64,000 nt of DNA, from assembly GCA_043728315.1 (NCBI GenBank), contig JAYTMT010000002.1, positions 18,489 through 82,488 of the forward strand. The letters run 5' to 3'. Origin of the DNA: JAAFIP01 sp043728315. Its GTDB lineage: Bacteria > Pseudomonadota > Gammaproteobacteria > Burkholderiales > Burkholderiaceae_C. The position numbers and the translations under genes were made by a program. The stretch's first letter is position 1; each line of letters opens with the position of its first letter. Below, one piece after another: positions 8,185 through 16,521 of this stretch. Below the pieces are notes generated by a model that worked only from the letters and a program-made list of their open reading frames with translations, was not told the origin of the DNA and searched no databases.

Positions 8185-9015
8185 ATGCGCATCCAACTCT
8201 TGTCCGACTTGCACCTAGAGGCGCACCCGCATTTCAAACCGCAGCCTGCTGCGGGTGCAGACGTGTTGGTGCTGGCCGGCGATATTGGGTCTTACCAAGC
8301 TGGCAGCAGCTTGCGCACCGATGACTGGGGCTTGGCCCGGTTTTCGCCTACGCCAGCGCTGGGCGGGCAGGGCACATGGCCAACACCTGTGCTTTTTGTG
8401 CCTGGCAACCATGAATACGACGCGCGGGATGTGGACGCTACGCAGGCCCAGCTTATGGCTGTGTGCCAGCGGCTAGGTATTACTTGGCTTGACCGCCAAA
8501 CCGTGCAAATGGGCGATGTGCGCTTCATTGGCACGACGTTATGGACAGACTTTGACGTGTTGTCAGCCCCCAATGAGCCCATGACCAGCGCCATGAAAAA
8601 GCGCAATAAGGCATTCAGCGCGGCCAATTTCCACCTTAAAAAAGCGCAAATGCAGCGCGGAGGAGCGCTTTTTTTGGCAGAAAACGTGCGCGAAGAGGGG
8701 CTAAGCTGCCAAGCATGGCTCAGAGCTGCGCTAGCCCAGCCAAAGCCGCGCAGCCTTGGCAAAACCGTGGTCGTCACGCATTTTGCCCCCAGCCTCAAAA
8801 GCCACGACCCCGTATACGGCGTGCAGCCGGGCACGGCGGGGTTTTGCAATGCGCTCGATGACTTGTTGCCCTGCGCGGACCTGTGGCTGCATGGCCATCT
8901 GCATTGCCAGCTTGATTACACGGTGGGGCGCTGCCGCGTGGTGGCCAATCCGCTGGGCTATGTGCGCAAAAATGAGCAACTGGGTTTCGCGCCGCAACTG
9001 GTGCTCGAAGTTTAG
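8185..9015 (+). CDS. Calcineurin-like metallophosphoesterase
   Basis: A 276-residue cytoplasmic phosphoesterase. The metal-binding motifs appear in order: LSDLHLE near the N-terminus (D-x-H), VLAGDIGSY (G-D), FVPGNHEYD (G-N-H-E/D), VVVTHFAPS and LWLHGHLHC (G-H-x-H). It therefore has the full two-metal active site of the calcineurin superfamily. The substrate is not evident: members include nucleotide, phosphodiester and protein phosphatases. It stands alone, with the inverted-repeat element upstream and the MCE operon 117 bases downstream. Confidence 0.9.
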   Translation: MRIQLLSDLHLEAHPHFKPQPAAGADVLVLAGDIGSYQAGSSLRTDDWGLARFSPTPALGGQGTWPTPVLFVPGNHEYDARDVDATQAQLMAVCQRLGITWLDRQTVQMGDVRFIGTTLWTDFDVLSAPNEPMTSAMKKRNKAFSAANFHLKKAQMQRGGALFLAENVREEGLSCQAWLRAALAQPKPRSLGKTVVVTHFAPSLKSHDPVYGVQPGTAGFCNALDDLLPCADLWLHGHLHCQLDYTVGRCRVVANPLGYVRKNEQLGFAPQLVLEV

Positions 9016-9132
9016 CCAAAACTTCTAAGCCCCGTGCATGCGATAGACAGCGCGATTCACACCGCATGAAAAAGCGTAATATGAGGCATTAGACAGCGTG
9101 CAAAATCAGCCGATTGGGGTATCCTTAGCGTT

Positions 9133-10287
9133 ATGACCGAGACAAGCAAGCATTCCCCTACCGCGCCCCACGAGCACGACAAGTCCCACGGCAAGGAGCA
9201 GTCGCTGCTGGACAAAGACATGGCAGAGATGGCGCGGCGCAATCCGGGGCGCTTTTGGCTGCTGCTGGCGGTGTTTGCAGGGCTGGGGCTGATGGTGTTG
9301 TCGGCTTTTAGGCAAGGCTGGTTCACGCCCACTGAGTATTTGTATGTGCAGTTGCCCAGCGTCACGGGGGTGTCGATTGGCACGGCGGTGAAGCTCAAGG
9401 GCTTCAAAATTGGCGAGGTGGACCAAATTACCCTAGAGCCCAATTTAAATGTGAAAGTGCGTCTGAAAGTGGTGCAAGAGCGCATGGCCATGCTCAGTGC
9501 CGATGCGGCGGCCAAGTTTGGGCGCGACGGACCCATCAGCGGCAAATTCATAGATATTTTGCCAGGTACGCGGCCTATAGACACTTCTGGCAAAGGGGCG
9601 CTCAGCGGCGCTACATTCAAGCCGCTTGCACCCAACTCCACCCTGTCGATGGACAGCGGCAGTGAGCTAGAAGACGTAATGGCCAACGTGAAAATTGCCG
9701 TAGAAAAGCTGGCCAGCGCCATCGGCAAGGTAGAACCGATTTTGGACGACACCAAAAAACTCACGGGCGAAGCAGCGGCCATGCGCCAAGACATCCGCGG
9801 CGCTATCACCCAGATATTGGCCGACGCGCAGGCCATGAGCGCGCAGCTCAAGCGCGTGGGTGACAACGCAGTGCAGGTGGCTGGCAAGGTGGATGGTGAC
9901 CGTGCGGCGTTGGTGGCCGATGTACGGCGTATTTTGGCGCAATCGGAAGCGGCCAGCGTGAGCGCCAAAGCGGCATTGAAATCACTCGAAATAGACTTGC
10001 CGCAAGTGCTGGACAAAACCAAAAGCAGCCTAGACAACGTGCGTGATGTCACCAGCAAAGCCCAAGACATAAGCGCCAACCTGCGCCAAACCACGGCCGA
10101 TGTGAAAGCCATCACCGGCGAGGCACGCCAAGACATTCCTCCCATGCTGCGCAACGCCCGCTCTGCTACACAAAACTCAGCCGACATCACCCAAGGCATC
10201 AAAGAGTCATGGCCGATTAACGGATTGATCAAAGCGCCTGATGACCCTGCGCTGCCGCTGGATGGCTTTGAGGGGAAGGCTAAATGA
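9133..10287 (+). CDS. MCE/MlaD-family lipid transport protein
   Basis: A 384-residue inner-membrane-anchored protein. After a charged N-terminal tail there is one membrane segment (FWLLLAVFAGLGLMVLSAF), then an MCE domain (VQLPSVTGVSIGTAVKLKGF, GEVDQITL, RLKVVQERMAM), then a long helical region (about residues 180-370) rich in KLxxxxxKVEPILDDTKK-type heptads. MCE proteins form hexameric rings or tubes that move phospholipids across the periplasm. It is the first gene of a three-gene operon, its stop codon overlapping the next start (ATGA). The usual MlaF-type ATPase gene is not in the operon. Confidence 0.85.
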   Translation: MTETSKHSPTAPHEHDKSHGKEQSLLDKDMAEMARRNPGRFWLLLAVFAGLGLMVLSAFRQGWFTPTEYLYVQLPSVTGVSIGTAVKLKGFKIGEVDQITLEPNLNVKVRLKVVQERMAMLSADAAAKFGRDGPISGKFIDILPGTRPIDTSGKGALSGATFKPLAPNSTLSMDSGSELEDVMANVKIAVEKLASAIGKVEPILDDTKKLTGEAAAMRQDIRGAITQILADAQAMSAQLKRVGDNAVQVAGKVDGDRAALVADVRRILAQSEAASVSAKAALKSLEIDLPQVLDKTKSSLDNVRDVTSKAQDISANLRQTTADVKAITGEARQDIPPMLRNARSATQNSADITQGIKESWPINGLIKAPDDPALPLDGFEGKAK

Positions 10288-11231
10288 GCGCGCGTTTGGC
10301 ATCTTCGCGCAAGGGCTTGGCTGGCGCATTGCCTGTGGATACTGCGTCTGCTGGGCGCTGTGTGGGCACGACTGATCGGGCATCTGCAAGCGCCGTATTA
10401 TTCGCGTGTGTCTTGACCGCCGCCTTGCTGGGCGGCTGCGCTAGCTCAAAACCTGCTGCGCCTGTGCCCAGCCCCGCCCTGCAAAGCGCCCATGCGCTGG
10501 AGCAGCGGGCGGCCAAGGCGTTTGCACAGGGCGATTTTGAGCGCGCGCTCAAAGATTTTGATACTGCAGCATCGGTGTATGCATCATTGGCCATGACCGA
10601 TGCCCATGCGCAGGCGCAGCTCAATGGTGCGCGCGTGTTGGCTGATTCGGGGCAAACGGCCGCTGGGCAAGCGCGCGTGGCTGCGGTGCTGGCATCTGTG
10701 GTGCCGCTGTCTGCTTCTGTGCGAACCACGGCGCATGGCCGCGCCGCCGCGCTGGCCTTGGCCAGTGCTGACTTGCCGCTGGCCGCTACGTCACTGGCTG
10801 CGGCGCAGGCAGCTTGTGGCGCAAGCTGCCCCGCAAGCGCAGCGTTGGCTGTATTGGCCGCGCGCTTGCAGCTGGCCAGCGGCAAAGCCGCAGAGGCGCT
10901 GGCCACTGCCAACCAAGCTGTTGCGTTAGCGCCCATGCTATCAAACACTGCAATGGGCACTGCCAATGCCCAGCAAGCCGACCATGCCAATGCCCTGCGC
11001 GTGCGGGCGCAGGCGCATGCCGCGCTGCAAAGCCACGGCGCTGCGCTGGCCGATGCGCAAGCGGCCTTGGCCATTGACCAAACTTTGGGCTTTGCCGCAC
11101 GCGTGGCACTTGATTTGCAACTCATGGCGGCGGCGCAGCGCGGCTTGGGCTTGGCTGATGCTGCAGCGCGCAGCGCGGCGCTGGCCGAGCAGTCGCTGGC
11201 CGCTGCGCAGCGTTTGCATGGTGATAAGTAG
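10284..11231 (+). CDS. TPR-like lipoprotein of the MCE operon
   Basis: A 315-residue alanine-rich protein with a lipobox, LLGGC, at about residues 48-52 after a hydrophobic stretch (AVLFACVLTAALLGG). The N-terminus is long for a lipoprotein; a downstream GTG could be the true start, but the ATG overlaps the stop of the MCE gene, which favours coupled translation from 10284. The mature part has helical repeats (HALEQRAAKAFAQGDFERAL, AEALATANQAVALAP) that look like TPR-type units. It may be the outer-membrane-side partner of the MCE protein, analogous in role to PqiC or MlaA; this is inferred from the operon. Confidence 0.7.
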   Translation: MSARLASSRKGLAGALPVDTASAGRCVGTTDRASASAVLFACVLTAALLGGCASSKPAAPVPSPALQSAHALEQRAAKAFAQGDFERALKDFDTAASVYASLAMTDAHAQAQLNGARVLADSGQTAAGQARVAAVLASVVPLSASVRTTAHGRAAALALASADLPLAATSLAAAQAACGASCPASAALAVLAARLQLASGKAAEALATANQAVALAPMLSNTAMGTANAQQADHANALRVRAQAHAALQSHGAALADAQAALAIDQTLGFAARVALDLQLMAAAQRGLGLADAAARSAALAEQSLAAAQRLHGDK

Positions 11232-11249
11232 CTATTCAATTAGTCGCAT

Positions 11250-12038
11250 ATGTCCCAACCATTAAGCCTGAATGCCGCCGTGCTTGGCCCTGTGCGCTCG
11301 CGCTGGCTGGGTCTGCGCGAGCTGTGGTTGTACCGCAGCTACTGGCGGCTACCCCAGGGGCGCAACGCCATGGAGCGCGAGCGCGACAAAGAAATGGCCG
11401 AGGTCATGCCCGTGCTCTTGGTAATTGCCTTGGTGGCGGGTGTGCTGATTTTTGAGGTCATGCCCGCATCCTTGGTAGACCAAAACGCATCGGTGCTGGC
11501 CACCATGTGGCCAGTGTGGGTGGTGCAGGTAGCACCCATGATTTGCGCCCAAATGCTGGCCATGCAAAACGCCCCTGACATCGCGCTGGCCATGACTGAG
11601 CGTGCAGGCCGTGGTGGCTACTCCACCAGCCCGCGTGTGCGTGCAGCCCAAGCGGCGCACACCGCAGTGCCCACCATCATGGCACATGCTACGGTTTGCG
11701 CAGCAGCGGCGTGTTTGTTGGTGCTGTTCACTTTGGTGTTTGGCTTGATTGCTGGTTTGGTGATGGACGAAGGCGATTTGCGTGAATCAATCAACATTGT
11801 GTTCAACCGCGTATCCCCGCTGCTGTGGATTCGGGCGTTTTTTCAGGCATGGGTGCTCGGTGGTGTGTGCGTCACCGCTGCCGTATTATTCGCATGGCCT
11901 GGCACGCAGGTGAGCGGCAAAGGGCTCGACGCGCACCGCCTAGGCCTGCGCGCCATGCTGGCCAGCTCCGCCGCTTGCGCCGTGGCAGGGCTGTCGATGA
12001 ATTGGGTAGCCAATTTGTTTGGCTGGGGCGCGGGCTAG
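11250..12038 (+). CDS. Membrane protein, probable MlaE-type permease (divergent)
   Basis: A 262-residue protein with about five hydrophobic segments, including VMPVLLVIALVAGVLIFEVM, CLLVLFTLVFGLIAGLVM and AVAGLSMNWVANLFGWGAG. Its length and place after an MCE gene fit an MlaE-type permease of a lipid ABC transporter. The central loop typical of MlaE (AELG and EQIDAL stretches) is not clearly present, so it is either a divergent member or a different membrane partner. The stop is only 7 bases from the stop of the convergent gene at 12046. No ATPase gene accompanies it. Confidence 0.55.
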   Translation: MSQPLSLNAAVLGPVRSRWLGLRELWLYRSYWRLPQGRNAMERERDKEMAEVMPVLLVIALVAGVLIFEVMPASLVDQNASVLATMWPVWVVQVAPMICAQMLAMQNAPDIALAMTERAGRGGYSTSPRVRAAQAAHTAVPTIMAHATVCAAAACLLVLFTLVFGLIAGLVMDEGDLRESINIVFNRVSPLLWIRAFFQAWVLGGVCVTAAVLFAWPGTQVSGKGLDAHRLGLRAMLASSAACAVAGLSMNWVANLFGWGAG

Positions 12039-12045
12039 CAATAGT

Positions 12046-13524
12046 TCAAGCAATTAGCACCAAGGCACCAACGGTCTGCCGTGATTCCAAGCGCGTATGC
12101 GCCTGCGCAGCCGCACTCAAGGAATATTGCTCAATGGGTGGGCGTTTAAGTGCGCCAGATTCCAAAGCAGCCCACACACGCGCTGCGCGCTCAGCCAGAG
12201 CTTGCTGCGTTGCCGTGTAGTGAAATACCACGGGGCGCGAAAGTGTCACGGATTTTTGTGTAAGCCAATCGGGTGCAATCGCAGCCAAGGGTCCGCTAGC
12301 TTGCCCTAGGCTAATCCAATGCCCCATCGATGCAATCGCGGCCATGTTTTCGCTGCGCGCCGCATCGCCCAAGCCATCCACAATCACATCGGCCCCACCC
12401 ACTTGGCGCTGCACGGTTTCGGCAAATCGATAATCCGCTGTGACGATCACATGCTCGCAGCCATACTCTCTGGCCAGCCGCGCCTTAGATTCGTTGGAAA
12501 CGGTGCCCAACACAGTTGCACCCATGGAGCGCGCCCAAGAGCACAGCAGCAGCCCCAGTCCTCCGGCAGCCGCATGCACCAAAATTCGAGTGCCTTTTTG
12601 CACACGCCCCAAATCACGCAGCACATAATCGGCGGTGATACCTTTGAGTAAAAGCGCCGCAGCAGTTGTATCCTCCACCGCGGCAGGCAAGCGCACCACA
12701 TGCTCGCTGCTCACCGTGCGCACTGAGCAATACGAGCCAGGCTGCGGGCATAGATATGCCACGCGATCGCCGGGCAGCAAGCCACCTACACCATCGCCCA
12801 CATCCAGCACCGTGCCCATGGCCTCCATGCCCAGGCCGGCAGGGGGCTCCACCATACCCGGCACCCAACCTCGCCGCACATAGATATCAAAGTAATTCAC
12901 GCCAACAGCACGTTGCGCGATCCGCACTTGTCCGGCGGCGGGCGCAGGAGCTTGCACAGTATGCAGCTCAAGCACGGAAGCATCACCAAAGCGCGATATC
13001 TGCACCTGCCGCGAAGCGATTGACACGGCCTGCGTGGCCGATGCGCTGGCCTTCATGCCCGAGCTTGAACCTGTATGCGAACCACCACCCAGCAAATAGC
13101 GCCGCAAACCATCAAAGCCCGCCTCATAGACGCCCTCAGCCACCAACTCACCCAAGGCACGCTCTTGACCAGGCGGCGTAGCAAAGCTCGATTCCCAATG
13201 CCACAGTGTGCGATTACCATCGGTGATGCGCTTGAGCGTCACGGTAGCCACATAGCGCTCCAGCGGTACAGTGCTTTGCACAATGCAGTAGGTCGACACA
13301 TGATCGACATCTGAAAGTGCAATCAGTTGCTCGCGGATATGGTTGCCATCTTGGAGTTTGAAATTGCGCACACAGCCAACCTGATCACTGCGCTCACCGC
13401 CCTCGATCGAGCTGCTGGCAATCGCAGGATGCCAGCGGTCATGGCTGTTGAAATCGCGCAGCACATCCCACACACGCTCAATTGGCGCGTCGATCACAGT
13501 AGAGCGAACGATTTTTTGAAGCAT
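12046..13524 (-). CDS. SRPBCC (START-like) domain fused to quinone oxidoreductase
   Basis: A 492-residue two-domain protein. Residues 1-150 form an SRPBCC ligand-binding domain (VIDAPIERVWDVLRDFNSHD, GCVRNFKLQDGNHIREQL). From about residue 165 comes an MDR-family reductase of the QOR type: GVNYFDIYVRRGW, GMEAMGTVLDVGDGV, PGDRVAYL and the NADPH-binding HAAAGGLGLLLCSWA. The domains are joined by an Ala/Ser-rich linker. The N-terminal domain is clearly related to the free-standing SRPBCC protein encoded just upstream, so it probably arose by duplication and fusion. It is the last gene of the catabolic operon and might reduce a quinone or enone held by the START-like domain (inference). Confidence 0.85.
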   Translation of the reverse strand: MLQKIVRSTVIDAPIERVWDVLRDFNSHDRWHPAIASSSIEGGERSDQVGCVRNFKLQDGNHIREQLIALSDVDHVSTYCIVQSTVPLERYVATVTLKRITDGNRTLWHWESSFATPPGQERALGELVAEGVYEAGFDGLRRYLLGGGSHTGSSSGMKASASATQAVSIASRQVQISRFGDASVLELHTVQAPAPAAGQVRIAQRAVGVNYFDIYVRRGWVPGMVEPPAGLGMEAMGTVLDVGDGVGGLLPGDRVAYLCPQPGSYCSVRTVSSEHVVRLPAAVEDTTAAALLLKGITADYVLRDLGRVQKGTRILVHAAAGGLGLLLCSWARSMGATVLGTVSNESKARLAREYGCEHVIVTADYRFAETVQRQVGGADVIVDGLGDAARSENMAAIASMGHWISLGQASGPLAAIAPDWLTQKSVTLSRPVVFHYTATQQALAERAARVWAALESGALKRPPIEQYSLSAAAQAHTRLESRQTVGALVLIA

Positions 13525-13530
13525 GGGCGC

Positions 13531-13974
13531 TTAAGAGCGGCGGCCAAAATGGCTCTTCAATGCGTCAAAGCCGGTTTGGAACACACCATTGCCAATTTGC
13601 TCAGACAGCGCATGCTCGCGCCCGGGCTCACAATCAAACTCAGCACTCCATTCAATAAAGCAACGCGCGCCATCGGTAATCGGTGTGAGCTTGAGCGTGG
13701 CCACATAGTTGTCCACGCCCATCGGACTTTCCAAAATCGAATAGACGCAGCTGAAATCATAGTCAGACAAGGTGAGCAACTTCTCGCGAATCATTCCGCC
13801 ATCGCGGGTATGAAAATGGCGGATACAACCGATCTTGTCGCTGGGCTCGTTCTTTTCAATACGGCTATCCGCAATGATGGTGTGCCATACAGGCAAGGCA
13901 TTGAAATCACGCACGCGCGACCACACACTGTCAGCCGTGGCATCAATCACACTAGAAACATAAATGCGAACCAT
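13531..13974 (-). CDS. SRPBCC (START-like, PYR/PYL-like) family protein
   Basis: A 147-residue single-domain protein of the START-like superfamily, which has a deep ligand pocket. Key stretches are SSVIDATADSVWSRVRDFNA, IGCIRHFHTRDGGMIREKL and NYVATLKLTPITDG. The ATG at 13974 is chosen over a TTG at 13983 that would touch the flotillin stop. It is 5 bases from the flotillin gene and 6 bases from the fusion gene, so it is clearly in the operon. Its closest visible relative is the N-terminal half of that downstream fusion. Ligand and activity (binding, cyclase, hydrolase) are unknown. Confidence 0.8.
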   Translation of the reverse strand: MVRIYVSSVIDATADSVWSRVRDFNALPVWHTIIADSRIEKNEPSDKIGCIRHFHTRDGGMIREKLLTLSDYDFSCVYSILESPMGVDNYVATLKLTPITDGARCFIEWSAEFDCEPGREHALSEQIGNGVFQTGFDALKSHFGRRS

Positions 13975-13979
13975 GGTGT

Positions 13980-15647
13980 TCAATCTTTACTTGGGGTGCT
14001 GGTCAGCCCGCTCACGAGTTTGTTGATGTTGCCGCCTTCTAAGCCAATTTCTTTGAGCAACTGATCGACGATGGGCGCTTGTGCACGAAAACGCAACGCA
14101 GAATTGGTCACATCGTCAGCAAAGCCACCACTGGTCATGGCACCATCGCCACCGGAGCCACCACCACCCAAACCATTGACATGCATGATTTTGATGCCTT
14201 CGATGCGCTCCATCGGCTTGACCGCTTCACGAATGATGGCCTCGGCTTTTTCAACCAAACGCATACGCAGCGCAGAAGCGCTGGCCTCTGGCGAAAGTGC
14301 ATTGTGTGCTTCGTTGAGCAGGCGTAGGCCATCCGCTTGCACTTCAGCGCTGATGCGCTGTGCAGTAGATTTGATAGTTTCTGCATCTGCATCGGCCTGC
14401 GCTTGGGCACGGATCGCTATGCCGCGATCTGCGCTGGCATCTTTTTCTGCTTTAGCCGCCGAGGTTAGGCGCAATGCATCGCGTTCTGCGGCTTGCTGTG
14501 CTTGAATCAGATCAATGGTTTTCTTGCGTTGTGCTGTTTCAACATCACGTGCAGTAAATACCTTTTCTTCAGCTTCGACAGCGCCAGCGCGCGCTTTGTC
14601 TGCGGCGGTTTGTGCCTCGCTCAAGTTTTTGCTTTCGTGCGCTAGGGCAATGGCTCGCTGCTGCTCGGCCAATTCCAAAGATTTGCGACGCTCAATCTCG
14701 GCTGTTTCAATCGTGCGCTCTTTGCTGATGCGCTCCTGCTCTACCGACTGCTCCGAGCGAATACGTGCGGCCTCGATGGCCAGTTTGGCGGCAATCTGAG
14801 CACTTTCAGAGCTTTGCATGCTTTGCGCCCGTTCGGTACTCAGCTCAGCTTGTTGGCGTGCACGCGCAATCTCCACCTCACGCTGCTGGGCCAAGCGTGC
14901 GTATTCAGCATCGCGATCAATCGTAAGCGACAGTTTCTCGGCTTCGAGGTTTTTGTTGCGAATCGCAATCAAGGTATCTTGTTCCACATCATTGCGCTGC
15001 TTCTTGCGATGCTCAATTTGCTCAGTCAGGCGAGTCAAACCTTCTGCGTCAAAGGCATTGCTGGGGTTGAAATACTCCATCGAGGTTTGATCCAATTGCG
15101 TGAGTGAAGCAGCTTCCAGCTCCAAGCCGTTTTTTGTTAGATCCTCTGCGACTGAATCGCGCACGCGCTTGACGTAAGTGCCGCGCTTTTCGTGCAGCTC
15201 TTCCATGGTCATCTCGGCGGCGGCTGTACGCAGCGCATCGACGAACTTGCCCTCTACCAATTCTTTAAGCTGGTCTGGCTCCATCGTGCGCAAGCCTAGT
15301 GTTTGCGCGGCGGCCGCCACGGATTCGGCTGTGGCGGCAACACGCACATAAAACTCAGCAATCACATCAACGCGCATGCGATCTTTGGTGATCAGGGCCT
15401 TGTCACGCCCACGAGACACTTCTAAACGCAAAGTGTTCATGTTTACCGGGATCACATCGTGCACGATCGGCAGCACAAAAGCGCCGCCTCCAAGCACCAC
15501 TTTTTGTCCCCCCATTCCAGTGCGCACAAAAGATCTCTCTTTGCTGCTGCGCAAATATAGCCAATGAAAGAGCCAAACAACGATGGCGACAATAATCACC
15601 ACCACAATCAAGCCAAGAATAAATGCTCCGAAATCGCTGCCAGTCAT
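13980..15647 (-). CDS. Flotillin-family membrane protein (YqiK-like)
   Basis: A 555-residue protein with one N-terminal membrane segment (ILGLIVVVIIVAIVVWLFHW), a band-7/SPFH domain (about residues 40-210: VLPIVHDVIPVNMNTL, VAAAAQTLGLRT, VEGKFVDALRTAAAEMTMEE), a long charged coiled coil (about 210-430) and a C-terminal part with a glycine-rich GLGGGGSGGDG. Flotillins organise membrane microdomains and scaffold membrane complexes. A clear AGGAG precedes the ATG. Its place within a transport and catabolic operon is unusual; it could scaffold the ABC importer, but that is inferred only from position. Confidence 0.9.
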   Translation of the reverse strand: MTGSDFGAFILGLIVVVIIVAIVVWLFHWLYLRSSKERSFVRTGMGGQKVVLGGGAFVLPIVHDVIPVNMNTLRLEVSRGRDKALITKDRMRVDVIAEFYVRVAATAESVAAAAQTLGLRTMEPDQLKELVEGKFVDALRTAAAEMTMEELHEKRGTYVKRVRDSVAEDLTKNGLELEAASLTQLDQTSMEYFNPSNAFDAEGLTRLTEQIEHRKKQRNDVEQDTLIAIRNKNLEAEKLSLTIDRDAEYARLAQQREVEIARARQQAELSTERAQSMQSSESAQIAAKLAIEAARIRSEQSVEQERISKERTIETAEIERRKSLELAEQQRAIALAHESKNLSEAQTAADKARAGAVEAEEKVFTARDVETAQRKKTIDLIQAQQAAERDALRLTSAAKAEKDASADRGIAIRAQAQADADAETIKSTAQRISAEVQADGLRLLNEAHNALSPEASASALRMRLVEKAEAIIREAVKPMERIEGIKIMHVNGLGGGGSGGDGAMTSGGFADDVTNSALRFRAQAPIVDQLLKEIGLEGGNINKLVSGLTSTPSKD

Positions 15648-15663
15648 GATGGGCTCCTATTTT

Positions 15664-16497
15664 TCAATCGCGGGTAATTTGAGTAAAACGGCGTGTTGTC
15701 TCTGTCAACGCCACTTCGGTAGGTAGCCGCTCCATAGAGCTGGCACCATAAAAACCATGACAGTCTGGGCACTGAGACAAGATGTAGCTAGCATCTTGAG
15801 GCGTTGCAATCGGGCCGCCATGGCACAACACGATCACATTAGGATTAACTGACTTGGCCGCTTGGGCCCAAGCATTAATTGGCGCGACACAGTCGGCGAG
15901 TTTGAGCGCTGTTTCAGCACCAATAGCTCCACCCGTTGTCAGGCCTAAATGGCACACCACTATATCTGCACCCGCATGCGCCATATTTCGTGCGTCGTTC
16001 TCACTAAAAACATAAGGCGTAGTCAGTAGATCCAGAGCGCGCGCGCGCGCGATCATTTCCACTTCCAGACCATAGCCCATGCCAGTTTCTTCGAGATTGG
16101 CTCGAAAATTTCCATCAATCAAGCCTACGGTTGGAAAGTTCTGAATGCCAGAAAATCCCAAGCTGATCAAGCGTTGCAAAAACTGATCAGGAATCATGAA
16201 TGGATCCGTGCCATTCACCCCAGCCAGCACTGGTGTGTTTTTCACCACCGGCAGCACCTCGTGCGCCATGTCGCATACGATTTCATTGGCATTTCCATAG
16301 GCCAACAAGCCTGCCAACGAGCCACGTCCTGCCATGCGGTAACGTCCAGAGTTGTAAATCACGATGAGGTCAATACCACCGGCCTCTTCGCATTTGGCAG
16401 ACAGGCCTGTGCCTGCGCCCCCGCCAATGATAGGAATGCGGCTATCGATTTTTTTTCGCAGATTGGCGAGAATATCTTCTCTTGCTATTCTTGGCAT
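15664..16497 (-). CDS. Phosphoenolpyruvate hydrolase family / TIM-barrel protein
   Basis: A 277-residue TIM-barrel protein of the family annotated as phosphoenolpyruvate hydrolase or TIM-barrel signal transduction protein (PF09370). Recognisable parts are IPIIGGGAGTGLSAKCEEAG, LIVIYNSGRYRMAGRGSLAG, LAGVNGTDPF, GFSGIQNFPTVGLIDG and CHGGPIATPQDA. The reaction in vivo is not settled. In the plant resistance protein Tm-1 a domain of this family is joined to a UPF0261 domain; here the two families are adjacent genes, 24 bases apart, with the UPF0261 part upstream. That suggests one functional unit. Confidence 0.85.
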   Translation of the reverse strand: MPRIAREDILANLRKKIDSRIPIIGGGAGTGLSAKCEEAGGIDLIVIYNSGRYRMAGRGSLAGLLAYGNANEIVCDMAHEVLPVVKNTPVLAGVNGTDPFMIPDQFLQRLISLGFSGIQNFPTVGLIDGNFRANLEETGMGYGLEVEMIARARALDLLTTPYVFSENDARNMAHAGADIVVCHLGLTTGGAIGAETALKLADCVAPINAWAQAAKSVNPNVIVLCHGGPIATPQDASYILSQCPDCHGFYGASSMERLPTEVALTETTRRFTQITRD

Positions 16498-16521
16498 CGT
16501 TTTCTTTCTTACGGTGTAGTT

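Noticed and set aside
9057..10232. Antisense frame of 391 codons opposite the MCE gene
   Set aside because: Low-complexity Ser/Ala/Leu translation without motifs; the MCE domain on the plus strand is clear.
10280..11239. Long antisense frame of 319 codons opposite the MCE-operon lipoprotein
   Set aside because: Ala/Cys/Ser-rich translation typical of the reverse of a GC-rich gene; the plus-strand frame has a lipobox and fits the operon.
13327..14064. Plus-strand frame of 245 codons opposite the START-like genes
   Set aside because: The translation has no recognisable motifs and spans two real minus-strand genes and their gap.
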